Below are positions 45,023 to 53,998 of a stretch of 64,000 nucleotides of DNA, one piece after another. The notes beneath the pieces were generated by a model that did not search any database, was not told the DNA's origin, and was given only the letters and a program-made list of their open reading frames with translations. The translations under genes and the position numbers were made by a program. This DNA is from Mesonia ostreae (GTDB lineage Bacteria; Bacteroidota; Bacteroidia; Flavobacteriales; Flavobacteriaceae). The stretch spans positions 62,001-126,000 of the forward strand of contig NZ_JAVRBG010000007.1 in assembly GCF_031845265.1 (NCBI RefSeq). The letters are read 5' to 3'. The first letter of the stretch is position 1, and each line of letters starts with the position of its first letter.

Positions 45023-47221
45023 TTACTGCTCTACTTCTTTTTTACTTCCTACTAAATTAAAATCTAATTGTCTTTTTACTAAATCGGCATTTTTTACTGT
45101 AACATAAACCTCGTCTCCCAATTGGTAGACTTTGCCTGTTTTGCGGCCTTCAATGGCATAATTTTCTTGATCAAAATCAAAATGATCTCCTTCTATATCT
45201 TTAAGACGCACCATTCCTTCACATTTATTTTGTTCAATTTCTACATAGATTCCCCATTCGGTTACTCCAGAGATCACGCCCAAAAATTGTTCGTTCTCGT
45301 GGTCTTGCATAAATTTAACTTGCATGTATTTAATGGAATCCCGCTCTGCACTCACAGAGAAATTTTCCATATCACTACAATGCGCAGATTTTTCTTCATA
45401 ATCTTCTACATTCGCTGAAGGTTTTTCGTCTAAATAACGTTGCAATAAACGGTGTACCATAACATCTGGATATCGGCGTATGGGCGAGGTAAAATGCGAG
45501 TAATAGTCGAATGCCAGTCCGTAATGTCCTATATTTTGAGTACTGTAATAGGCTTTACTCATGGTACGAATGGTAAGCGTGTCTACTAAATTTTGCTCTT
45601 TTTTACCTTGCACATCTTTCAATAAACCGTTTAAGGAATTAGAAATAGAATTTTTATCTTTTAGGTTGAGCGTGTGTCCAAATTTACCGACTAACTTTTC
45701 TAAAGCTGCCAATTTATCATCGTTAGGTTCATCGTGACAACGGTATACAAAAGTCTTTTTAGGCGTTTGTTTTCCTATAAATTCTGATACTTTTCTATTT
45801 GCCAGTAACATAAACTCTTCAATAAGCTTATTGGCTTCTTTTGCGGTTTTAAAGTAAACACCAATAGGATCGTTATTTTCATCCAAATTGAACTTCACCT
45901 CTACCTTATCAAAAGAAATAGCGCCATTTTTCATACGCTGTTTACGCATAATTTTGGCAAGTTTATTTAAACTTACTACTGCGTCTACAATTTCTGGCTT
46001 TGTGGTATATTTTTTATCTTGAATAGAAATATCTGCAGGAATATCTCCCGAGTTATTTTCTATCATAAACTGTGCTTCTTCGTAAGCAAAACGTGCGTCA
46101 CTGTAAGTAACCGTTCTTCCAAACCATTGATCTTTCACCTTGGCGTTTTTATCAATTTCAAAAACCGCAGAAAAAGTATATTTTTCTTCGTTGGGTCTTA
46201 AAGAACAGGCATTGTTAGATAACACCTCTGGCAACATAGGTACTACGCGGTCTACCAAATAAATGGAAGTGGCACGCTCATAAGCTTCATCATCTAAAAT
46301 ACTGCCAGGTTGCACATAATGTGAAACATCTGCAATGTGGATTCCTACTTCGTAATTTCCGTTTTCTAAAGTTTTAAAACTTAAAGCATCATCAAAATCT
46401 TTAGCATCTTTAGGATCTATGGTAAAAGTTAAGGTATCGCGCATATCGCGACGTTTCTTAATTTCTTTTTCTTGGATGGAGGTATCTAATTGATTGGCAA
46501 AATCTTCTACTTCTTTAGGAAATTCTCTTGGAAGCCCATTTTCTGCTAAAATAGATTGCATTTCGGTTTCATGCTCCCCAGCTACTCCAAGTACTTCTAT
46601 GATATTACCAATAGGAGAATCTGCTTTTTCTGGCCAATCTTTTAGCTTTACTAAAACCACCATACCATCATTTATATCTCCAATTTCTTCTTTTGGAATA
46701 AAGATATCTGTATACATTTTTGGACTTTGCATTTGTACAAATCCAAAGTTTTCGTGTACCTGCAGTTTCCCAACAAACTCGGTTTTACTACGTTTAATAA
46801 TTTCTACAACTTCTCCTTCACTTTTACCTTTTCTTCGTCTTTTGTAAATGTAAATTTTCACAAGATCACCATCTAAAGCTTTATGCAAACTTTTGTGGGG
46901 AATATAAACGTCATCTTCTAATTCTTCTACAATAACATAACCATCTTTTCTAGTAGTCATATCGAGTTTACCCTCAAAATAATCGGTGTTTCCGTTAATC
47001 TGAAATTTTCCTCTATCAACTTCAGAAATTTGCTTTTTTCCAGCTAATTCTGATAACGCTTTTATAATCTGATTTCTACTATTAGCGTCATCTACATCTA
47101 ATTTTGCCGCTACTTGCTTGTAATTAAAATTTTGAGAACTATTTTTTCTCAGTATGGTAAGTATACTTTTAGAAAGGTTTTTTAGTTTACCCCCTCTTTT
47201 TTTATTTTTTCTTTTTGTCAT
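45023..47221 (-). CDS. rnr: ribonuclease R
   Basis: 732 residues. Order of domains: basic N-terminus, winged-helix (~10-65), two cold-shock domains (~70-220), RNB catalytic domain with TIDPKDAKDFDDALS at ~265-280 and TSPIRRYPDVMVHR, and a C-terminal S1 domain (FLGVISGVTEWGIYVEI). It is a 3'-5' exoribonuclease that degrades structured RNA, active in rRNA quality control. Confidence 0.96.
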   Translation of the reverse strand: MTKRKNKKRGGKLKNLSKSILTILRKNSSQNFNYKQVAAKLDVDDANSRNQIIKALSELAGKKQISEVDRGKFQINGNTDYFEGKLDMTTRKDGYVIVEELEDDVYIPHKSLHKALDGDLVKIYIYKRRRKGKSEGEVVEIIKRSKTEFVGKLQVHENFGFVQMQSPKMYTDIFIPKEEIGDINDGMVVLVKLKDWPEKADSPIGNIIEVLGVAGEHETEMQSILAENGLPREFPKEVEDFANQLDTSIQEKEIKKRRDMRDTLTFTIDPKDAKDFDDALSFKTLENGNYEVGIHIADVSHYVQPGSILDDEAYERATSIYLVDRVVPMLPEVLSNNACSLRPNEEKYTFSAVFEIDKNAKVKDQWFGRTVTYSDARFAYEEAQFMIENNSGDIPADISIQDKKYTTKPEIVDAVVSLNKLAKIMRKQRMKNGAISFDKVEVKFNLDENNDPIGVYFKTAKEANKLIEEFMLLANRKVSEFIGKQTPKKTFVYRCHDEPNDDKLAALEKLVGKFGHTLNLKDKNSISNSLNGLLKDVQGKKEQNLVDTLTIRTMSKAYYSTQNIGHYGLAFDYYSHFTSPIRRYPDVMVHRLLQRYLDEKPSANVEDYEEKSAHCSDMENFSVSAERDSIKYMQVKFMQDHENEQFLGVISGVTEWGIYVEIEQNKCEGMVRLKDIEGDHFDFDQENYAIEGRKTGKVYQLGDEVYVTVKNADLVKRQLDFNLVGSKKEVEQ

Positions 47222-47378
47222 TTATTCATTTTATCTGGTCTAAAATTACAGTTATTAATTGAAATGACGTACATATCTGTTTAATGTTTTGTTAAGAATA
47301 GGTTATGAAAGAAGACTATAATAAATTTATATTGTCATTATTTTAATCTTTTCTGTTAAAATAAACTTAAAATAATAG

Positions 47379-47386
47379 TATCTTTG
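47379..47386 (+). promoter_or_regulatory. probable -7 box upstream of the small membrane ORF
   Basis: TATCTTTG matches TAnnTTTG and lies 40 bases before the ATG at 47426. The -33 position has no exact TTG. It supports expression of the small ORF or of a longer leader. Confidence 0.4.
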
Positions 47387-47425
47387 TTATTGAAACCCAA
47401 CCACTAAGGTATTAGCATTTTAATT

Positions 47426-47569
47426 ATGTATAATTCTAAAAAATTACTCATTTTTTTTATTATAATTTTTATAGTAGGTTTTTTATGTGTTGGTTTTTAC
47501 ATCAACACTGCATTTAATGCCTCTGCTAAAGAAAGTAATACGACCCAAACCAGTCCTCATTATCCCTAA
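47426..47569 (+). CDS. small single-helix membrane protein, unrecognised
   Basis: A 47-codon ORF, MYNSKKLLIFF onwards. A basic start is followed by one hydrophobic helix (about residues 7-25) and a small polar tail rich in T, S and N ending SPHYP. It could be a small membrane protein or a secreted peptide with an uncleaved signal. Support is a TAnnTTTG box 40 bases upstream and a purine-rich stretch before the ATG. It is isolated between rnr and rpiB. Confidence 0.4.
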   Translation: MYNSKKLLIFFIIIFIVGFLCVGFYINTAFNASAKESNTTQTSPHYP

Positions 47570-48543
47570 GAATAATTTGGTTTAAATATTAATCTGCCCT
47601 TAAAAACTATTATTTGGTCAGATTTTCTTGTTTTATGATATGGTTATAGGGTTTACAACATCTTCAAAAATTATTATCTTCGGAAGTGATTTTCGCTTCT
47701 ATTTATCCATACAATTCAATTCAATAATAGACTTAAAATGTTCTACCTGAGTTTATTTTTAAATGCTTTACGGAATAATTTTATCAAGCAGGAGTAAATA
47801 TTACCAATTAAGTGGTCAGTATTTATTCGATAGTTAATATCAAATCATGTTTCTTGTTGCTGTCTGCCGCAGATAAGATCATACTAGACAGCGGCTCACT
47901 TAAACGTATCATTTTTTTTACGGGTAGGTATTTGTTTTTACTGAACCATACAGATTTTCTAAATCAATATTCCTATTTTTTTTGATTTAATTCTAAGGTT
48001 TGAATTTTCAGATATTCACAAATGTTATGAACATTATATATAATCATCTATTTTTCTTTTATAAATTTTAAAAAACAAATGATGTACATGATAGTATGTG
48101 TATAGCGGTAGAAAAATAAGAGAATAAACTTGCATTTGTATCTTTTGAAAACTACTTAACACAGATGTGAAGTAATTGTTAATACTAACTCCTTGAATTC
48201 TCTGTTTTTATACTTAATTGTTAACAATGGTGAATAGAGAAGTTAATAGCATATAGTTAATTCTATTTACAATTTTTTGATGTTGACAAGTGTGATTTGA
48301 ATGCTGATAAGTTTTTTTAAAATAATAACAACTTCCCTAGGATTATTCAACATCATCATCCCTTGGAAATAAATAATGGAAAAGCAAATTTTACTTGTAA
48401 AAAGTAACCGCCACTTATGCACAATTGGTGGTTAATAGTAAAGAACTCATCTTCAAATTTTTAAGAAATAGAATTAACATCGCAAAATATCGACTCATTT
48501 TAAGCTTTCTCTTACCTTTGTATAACTAATCAACACCAAGCTC
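47570..48543. other. long AT-rich intergenic region, no gene found; weak origin-like features
   Basis: 974 bases with stops in all frames at short intervals and no recognisable RNA. It contains one DnaA-box-like TTATGCACA at 48414-48422, weaker variants (TTATCCATA near 47705, TTATGAACA near 48025) and a 12-base palindrome ATTGTTAACAAT at 48217-48228. Its right end holds the rpiB promoter. These features are suggestive of an origin-type region but could arise by chance in AT-rich DNA. Confidence 0.3.
48513..48520 (+). promoter_or_regulatory. probable rpiB promoter -7 box
   Basis: TACCTTTG matches TAnnTTTG, identical to the tRNA-Cys box, and lies 23 bases before the rpiB ATG. The -33 element is not clear. 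Confidence 0.5.
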
Positions 48544-48975
48544 ATGACAATCGCTATAGGTAACGACCACGCAGGAACGGAGTATAAAAATGAAATTATT
48601 TCATTTTTAGAAAAAAACAAGATCAACGTCATTAATCACGGCACCAATACAGAAGATAGTGTAGACTATCCAGATTTTATACATCCTGTGGCAAGAGATG
48701 TGGAGGAAGGAAAAGTAGAATTTGGAATTATTATCTGCGGAAGCGGAAACGGAGCCTCCATGACCGCCAATAAACACCAGCACGTACGATGTGCTTTGTG
48801 TTGGAGCCAAGAAATTACTAAATTGGCAAGAGAACATAACGATGCTAATGTATTGAGTATTCCGGCAAGATTTACTTCTATGCATCAAGCTATTGATATG
48901 GTAAAAACATTTATAGCTACTCCTTTTGAAGGCGGAAGACATCAAAAAAGAGTTGAAAAAATAGCTTGTAAATAA
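48544..48975 (+). CDS. rpiB: ribose-5-phosphate isomerase B
   Basis: 143 residues, RpiB/LacAB family. Begins TIAIGNDHAGTEYKNEI; the active-site region is IICGSGNGASMTANKHQHVRC, where RpiB enzymes carry the catalytic Cys, followed by the sugar-phosphate-binding HNDANVLSIPARF segment. Interconverts ribose 5-phosphate and ribulose 5-phosphate. First gene of a plus-strand run with the CDF and GNAT genes. Confidence 0.93.
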   Translation: MTIAIGNDHAGTEYKNEIISFLEKNKINVINHGTNTEDSVDYPDFIHPVARDVEEGKVEFGIIICGSGNGASMTANKHQHVRCALCWSQEITKLAREHNDANVLSIPARFTSMHQAIDMVKTFIATPFEGGRHQKRVEKIACK

Positions 48976-48986
48976 ACCGCAGGAGT

Positions 48987-49889
48987 TTGCATAACCATTC
49001 CCATTCTCACGCTCCCGTAAAAGGGAAAAATTTGATGATATCCATTATTTTGAATATCATCATTACGATCGCCCAAGTGGTAGGCGGCCTCGTAAGCGGG
49101 AGTTTGTCTTTACTTTCTGATGCGCTACATAATTTTAGCGATGTGGTTTCTTTAATTATAAGTTACATCGCCAATAAATTATCGGCTAGAGAAGCTTCAG
49201 TTAGTAAAACTTTTGGCTACAAAAGAGCCGAAATTATCGCCGCTTTTATCAATGCTTCCTCGTTAATCGTCATTGCTATTTTATTGATAAAAGAAGCGAT
49301 AGAACGCTATTTTAATCCGCAAAGTATAGATTCTACTCTAGTCATTTGGTTGGCTATTTTAGCCATTGCAGGAAATGGAATAAGTGTTTTGCTTATGAAA
49401 GCCGATAGTAAAACCAATATGAATATGCGTTCTGCTTACCTTCATTTAATAACCGATATGTTGGCTTCTGTAGCGGTGTTAATAGGAGGTTTATTGATGA
49501 AATATTACCAGCTTTTTTGGATAGATAGTGTATTAACCGCTGGGATTGCTATCTATTTAATTGTGGTGGGTTATGATCTTTTAAGATCCTCCTTTAATGT
49601 ATTGATGTTGTTTACACCTAGTGATATTGTGATAAAAGACATTGTAGATTCGGTTTGTGAAATTGAAGAAATTAAAAATATACACCACATTCATATTTGG
49701 CAACTCAATGAAAAAGAAGTGCATTTAGAGGCTCACGTAGAGTTTCATACCAATATTTCGATTTCAGAATTTGATGTGATTCTCTCCAAAATAGAAAAAG
49801 TAGCTTTTGATGAATTTCGTATCAACCACATCAATATTCAACCTGAGTTTAACAAAGAAGATCCCAAAGATATTATTGTTCAAGATTAA
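48987..49889 (+). CDS. cation diffusion facilitator (zinc-type) transporter
   Basis: 300 residues from a TTG at 48987, which is the only plausible start after an upstream in-frame stop and preserves the His-rich N-terminus HNHSHSH. Six helices follow, with the metal-site motifs SLLSDALHNFSDV and HLITDMLASVAV (HxxxD/DxxxD). The C-terminal cytoplasmic domain (IHHIHIWQLNEKEVHLEAHV) binds metal. It exports Zn2+ or similar ions by proton exchange. It starts 11 bases after rpiB. Confidence 0.92.
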   Translation: MHNHSHSHAPVKGKNLMISIILNIIITIAQVVGGLVSGSLSLLSDALHNFSDVVSLIISYIANKLSAREASVSKTFGYKRAEIIAAFINASSLIVIAILLIKEAIERYFNPQSIDSTLVIWLAILAIAGNGISVLLMKADSKTNMNMRSAYLHLITDMLASVAVLIGGLLMKYYQLFWIDSVLTAGIAIYLIVVGYDLLRSSFNVLMLFTPSDIVIKDIVDSVCEIEEIKNIHHIHIWQLNEKEVHLEAHVEFHTNISISEFDVILSKIEKVAFDEFRINHINIQPEFNKEDPKDIIVQD

Positions 49890-49892
49890 GTA

Positions 49893-50351
49893 ATGAAAAA
49901 CCCACAATTAGGCATTCAAATAAAACAATTTAAAGATTTAAGTTTATCAGAACTTTATGCGATACTTCAATTGCGTGCAGAAGTCTTTGTGATAGAACAA
50001 GATTGTATTTACCAAGATATAGATGGTAAAGACGAACAAGCTTTACACATTTTAGGTTTTTATAACGATAAATTGGTGGCTTACACACGTTGTTATGCTC
50101 CGCATATATATTTTGAAGAAGCAGCAATTGGTCGTGTGGTGGTAGAAAAATCACAGCGAAAATATGGTTTTGGACACCTCATTTTAGAAGCTTCTATCAA
50201 AGCGATTGAAGACGAATACCAGACCAAAAAAATAAAACTTTCTGCACAACAATACCTTACCAGATTTTATGAATCTCATCAATTTAATCCGCTGGGAAAA
50301 GGCTACTTAGAAGATGGGATTCCGCATATTGCGATGCTAAAAAAAGACTAA
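49893..50351 (+). CDS. GNAT-family N-acetyltransferase, ElaA-like
   Basis: 152 residues. Begins with the ElaA pattern LSELYAILQLRAEVFVIEQ, then CIYQDIDGKDEQALH, the acetyl-CoA-binding region GRVVVEKSQRKYGFG and a C-terminal LSAQQYLTRFYESHQF. Substrate unknown. It begins 3 bases after the CDF gene, so it is probably co-transcribed with rpiB and the transporter. Confidence 0.88.
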   Translation: MKNPQLGIQIKQFKDLSLSELYAILQLRAEVFVIEQDCIYQDIDGKDEQALHILGFYNDKLVAYTRCYAPHIYFEEAAIGRVVVEKSQRKYGFGHLILEASIKAIEDEYQTKKIKLSAQQYLTRFYESHQFNPLGKGYLEDGIPHIAMLKKD

Positions 50352-50559
50352 TAAAAACTTAGTAACCAATCTCTTGCGAGAAAAGCTTTTTATGAATAGT
50401 TTTGCAAACTCTTATGCAAAAAAATTTAAACACATATCTATTTAAACTTACGCCGCCATAGCGCACGTTTTTCGCCTATATTCTTTCCTGTTTCTAGGAA
50501 ATCTCTATATAATTTTTAAAAAAATTTATTCCGTTTAACGGAAATTCAATATCCCATTA

Positions 50560-52092
50560 ATGAAAAAAGTTCTGAACCTTTTCGATTTTAAGCAGAAAGT
50601 AGATTTTAAAATAGAAATTCTAGCAGGCCTTACTGTGGCGATGACGATGATTCCAGAATCGCTTTCTTTTGCTATTCTTGCGGGTTTTCCTCCATTGGTA
50701 GGTTTATATGCAGCCTTTATTATGGGATTGATTACCGCTATTTTTGGTGGTAGACCAGGAATGGTTTCTGGAGGAGCGGGAGCCACCGTAGTGGTGTTAA
50801 TTGCATTAATGAATTCTCACGGTTTAGATTATGTATTTGCGGCAGTAGCCATGGCGGGGATTATTCAGATTATCGTAGGTCTTTTTAAATTAGGGAAATT
50901 TATACGTTTGGTGCCACAACCCGTTATGTTTGGTTTTGTAAATGGATTAGCGGTTATAATTTTTATGTCTCAGATGGAGCAATTTAAAACCGTTTTTAAC
51001 GGCGAGATTGAATGGTTAACGGGTACTCCGCTTTTAATTATGCTAACCTTAGTCGCATTAACCATCGCCATTATTGTGATCTTACCTAAGTTTACCAAAG
51101 CTATTCCTGCCTCTTTAGTGGCTATTTTAGTGGTCTTTGGGATTGTTTTAGTATTTAATATAGATACCAAACAAGTAGTGGATATTGCTTCCGTTAGCGG
51201 AAGTTTACCGCCGTTTCACGTTCCTAATGTTCCGTTTACTTTAGAAACTTTAAAAATTATACTTCCGTACGGACTTATTATGGCCGCTGTGGGTCTTACC
51301 GAAGGTTTACTTACCTTGAACCTAGTAGATGAAATTACAGGAACTAAAGGAAATAGTAATAAAGAATGTTTGGCTCAAGGAACCGCAAATATTGCCAATG
51401 GTTTCTTTTTTGGAATGGGTGGTTGTCCTATGATTGCACAAACTCTAGTGAATTTATCATCAGGTTCTAGAGCTAGATTGTCTGGTATTATTGCTTCTCT
51501 AACCATTTTAACCATTATTTTGGTTGGCGCTCCTGTGATTGAATTGCTACCTATGGCAGCGCTAGTTGGTGTGATGATTATGGTGGCTTTTGGTACATTT
51601 GAGTGGGCGAGTTTTAAAGCTTTTACCAAAATGCCAAAGCACGATATTTTTGTGATGCTAGTGGTTACTTTAATCACAATTTTTCTACATAATTTGGCAC
51701 TTGCAGTATTGATTGGAGTGATTATTTCTGCTTTGGTGTTTGCTTGGGAAAGCGCCAAACGTATTAGAGCAAGAAAAAGAATTGATGAAGACGGCGTAAA
51801 ACATTATGAGTTATACGGACCTCTTTTCTTTGGTTCTACCACGGCGTTTATAGATAAGTTTGATGTAGAAAATGATCCTGAAGAAATTGTTATCGATTTT
51901 GCCGACAGTAAAATTACCGATATGAGCGCCATCGATGCAGTAAACAAAATCACCGATCGTTATTTGCAACAGGGTAAAAAAGTACATTTAAAGCATTTAA
52001 GTGCAGATTGTAGAAGACTTTTACAAAATGCCGAAAAGATTATAGATGTCAATATTATTGAAGATCCTAGCTATAAAGTAATGGGTAAGTAA
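50560..52092 (+). CDS. SulP-family anion transporter with STAS domain
   Basis: 510 residues. A hydrophobic region of 10-14 helices includes LAGLTVAMTMIPESLSFAIL and GGRPGMVSGGAGATVVV, characteristic of SulP/SLC26. The C-terminal STAS domain begins about residue 425, with VIDFADSKITDMSAIDAV. It transports sulfate, bicarbonate or another anion, commonly with Na+ or H+. The 208-base gap upstream shows no gene. Confidence 0.93.
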   Translation: MKKVLNLFDFKQKVDFKIEILAGLTVAMTMIPESLSFAILAGFPPLVGLYAAFIMGLITAIFGGRPGMVSGGAGATVVVLIALMNSHGLDYVFAAVAMAGIIQIIVGLFKLGKFIRLVPQPVMFGFVNGLAVIIFMSQMEQFKTVFNGEIEWLTGTPLLIMLTLVALTIAIIVILPKFTKAIPASLVAILVVFGIVLVFNIDTKQVVDIASVSGSLPPFHVPNVPFTLETLKIILPYGLIMAAVGLTEGLLTLNLVDEITGTKGNSNKECLAQGTANIANGFFFGMGGCPMIAQTLVNLSSGSRARLSGIIASLTILTIILVGAPVIELLPMAALVGVMIMVAFGTFEWASFKAFTKMPKHDIFVMLVVTLITIFLHNLALAVLIGVIISALVFAWESAKRIRARKRIDEDGVKHYELYGPLFFGSTTAFIDKFDVENDPEEIVIDFADSKITDMSAIDAVNKITDRYLQQGKKVHLKHLSADCRRLLQNAEKIIDVNIIEDPSYKVMGK

Positions 52093-52148
52093 ACTATTTT
52101 TTAACTGAATAAAGTAAATAATACCTCGGAATCTTGTCTCGAGCTTGT

Positions 52149-52823
52149 CTATTTAAGCCAACGTCTACCAAATTTTATGAGTCGGTCTTGGTTGACTCCA
52201 CGGAAGAAACCAAACATAATAAGACCATATATAAACTGAGTTTTAAAATTCCCATTGGTATCATAAGTTCTAGTACTTACCAAAACATCTTTCTGAATCA
52301 CTTTATAATTGGCTTTTTGACTCGCTCTTTTTATAAAATCGTATTCTTCCATTAACTTTAGCGACTCATCATAGCCCTTTAATTCTTCAAAGAATCTTTT
52401 GCTAATCCAGAGGGTTTGTCCGCCTCCTCTAAACATCATTCCTTTATAGCGAGAAAAGTAACTATTAATTCTTAAAAAGGTATTTTTAGTATCAAATAGA
52501 GACCTAAAGCAACCAAAAGGAATGTCTTTTTTAAGATGAGCTTCAATATCTTCATAAAAGCTAGCAGGCGGAATGCTATCTGCATGTACAAAATAAAGAA
52601 CGTCTCCTATTGCCGCTTCTGCTCCAGCATTCATTTGTTTGGCTCTGCTTTTGGGTGCATCTATTACTTTAGCGCCTAGATCTTCTGCTATTTTCTTGGA
52701 GTCATCGGTGCTTCCTCCATCTACTAGAATTACTTCTTTAGCAGCACTTTTTACTAACAGTGGTAAAAGTTTTTTTAAGTGAAATTCTTCGTTAATTACT
52801 GGAATTATAATACTAAGAGTCAT
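52149..52823 (-). CDS. TIGR04283-type GT2 glycosyltransferase (arsenosugar-associated)
   Basis: 224 residues. A GT-A fold is visible with LSIIIPVINEEFHLKKLLPL, ILVDGGSTDDSK and VLYFVHADSIPP. The C-terminal part (RGGGQTLWISKRFFEELKGY) matches the family that I recall as TIGR04283, found with arsenosugar biosynthesis genes. The usual partner radical-SAM gene arsS is not in the window. It lies 48 bases downstream of the broken DUF547 gene. Confidence 0.78.
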   Translation of the reverse strand: MTLSIIIPVINEEFHLKKLLPLLVKSAAKEVILVDGGSTDDSKKIAEDLGAKVIDAPKSRAKQMNAGAEAAIGDVLYFVHADSIPPASFYEDIEAHLKKDIPFGCFRSLFDTKNTFLRINSYFSRYKGMMFRGGGQTLWISKRFFEELKGYDESLKLMEEYDFIKRASQKANYKVIQKDVLVSTRTYDTNGNFKTQFIYGLIMFGFFRGVNQDRLIKFGRRWLK

Positions 52824-52871
52824 AGGATGAGGTGAGAAAAAGTGAATTTGTTTTTAATTTTAAACCGATTT

Positions 52872-53690
52872 TTAATCAGTATAATTATCTACATCCAACT
52901 CCCAGTTATAATCTAAGAACTCCACATCGGGATCTTTGTCAGAGGGAATTAATTCATAGTTTTTTAGAATCTTTACAACACCGTCTTTTCCGCCAAAATC
53001 GGCTCTAAACCAACTCATTAAAGCAGGAACATATACCTTTTCTTCGTTTTTTTTATGTTCTACCTCCTTCTTTAAATATTTCTTTGCCGAAGCTTCCAAT
53101 TGCTTATCTAAATCCTCAACGGTATAATAGCTTACTGGCGGACAACTTTTTGCTCCGCAATTAAGCGCAAAATGAATTCTCCAATCAATTTCCTCTACCC
53201 TAAAATCTTTTTCAAAACTAGACGCAAAAGGATCTTTTACATAACCCAACGAAACCTTAATTCTAGAATTGCGTAACAAACCGTGTTCTAATACATCTAA
53301 ACTTGTTTCTTCTCCCACAACAACAAAGAGATTGTCTTTAAAAAAAGCAGACCTATCTTGATATAAATCTGGATTATCTTTTAGGAGGTATTGCACATAG
53401 GTGTTGTACACATTAAGCCAGAATGCTTTCTTTTGCGTACCATTTTGTAAGGTTTTTTTAAGAACTTCTGGAGAAAGATCGGCCAATTGTTGCGCATATT
53501 TATCAGCGTTTTTACCTTCTTTAACCGCATCATAAAAATCTTTAGAAATTTTAAAAGGATCTACTTGTTGCTGCGTCAAACTCAACTGAGTCGTTTCCTA
53601 ACTACAAGTTCCACAAGCCACTAAAAACATAGAGAAAAACAATGCAATAAAGGTGCAACAACTTTTTAAAGTACTTGATTTTAGTTTCAT
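52872..53690 (-). pseudogene. DUF547 lipoprotein interrupted by an in-frame TAG codon
   Basis: Reading from ATG at 53690 gives MKLKSSTLKSCCTF, a hydrophobic stretch and the lipobox LVAC (Cys26), then GTCS and a TAG at 53598-53600. Immediately afterwards the same frame continues as ETTQLSLTQQQ and a complete 237-residue DUF547 domain (KAFWLNVYNTYVQYLL, HFALNCGAKSCPPVSYY) to 52872. The open part could only start at a TTG (53585), which would lose the export signal. So this is a nonsense-disrupted lipoprotein gene, or a sequencing error, or a read-through case. DUF547 proteins are frequently next to TIGR04283 genes. Confidence 0.85.
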
Positions 53691-53998
53691 AGATAAGTTT
53701 TAGTAGGTTCTAATTTAATAAAGCGATGTTTTTAAGTCCTCCCCTCAGGGGAGGATTTAGGAGGGGATGAGATGATAAAAATTATAACCCATCCTAATTC
53801 TGTCTATGCCAGCATGCAGGCCAAACCCCATCCAAACGTTTCGTCTGGGCGGACCTTTCCAAAGGAAAGCGAGTTTAAAAATTTCAAATCATCCAAATGC
53901 TTTTCCACTACAGCCTTGTCGTATTAATTGTGGTAAATCATTCTATAAACTTACGAAAAAGCTTAAAAACAAGTTTTATTTGGGTAAAATTCCTGTGT
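53691..53998. other. 308-base intergenic region without a gene
   Basis: It contains the hairpin repeat at 53737-53766 and a comparatively GC-rich stretch (about 53800-53880) with CTTTCCAAAGGAAAG, a small palindrome. No ORF has support. The right end runs into the stop of the DUF1853 gene. Confidence 0.6.
53737..53766. repeat. CCTCCCC-type hairpin repeat
   Basis: TCCTCCCCT and AGGGGAGGA form a tight hairpin with a single-base loop, followed by a second AGGAGGGG. This pattern resembles the short GC-rich dispersed repeats common in Bacteroidota intergenic DNA, here between the DUF547 and DUF1853 genes. No T-run follows on either strand. Confidence 0.6.
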
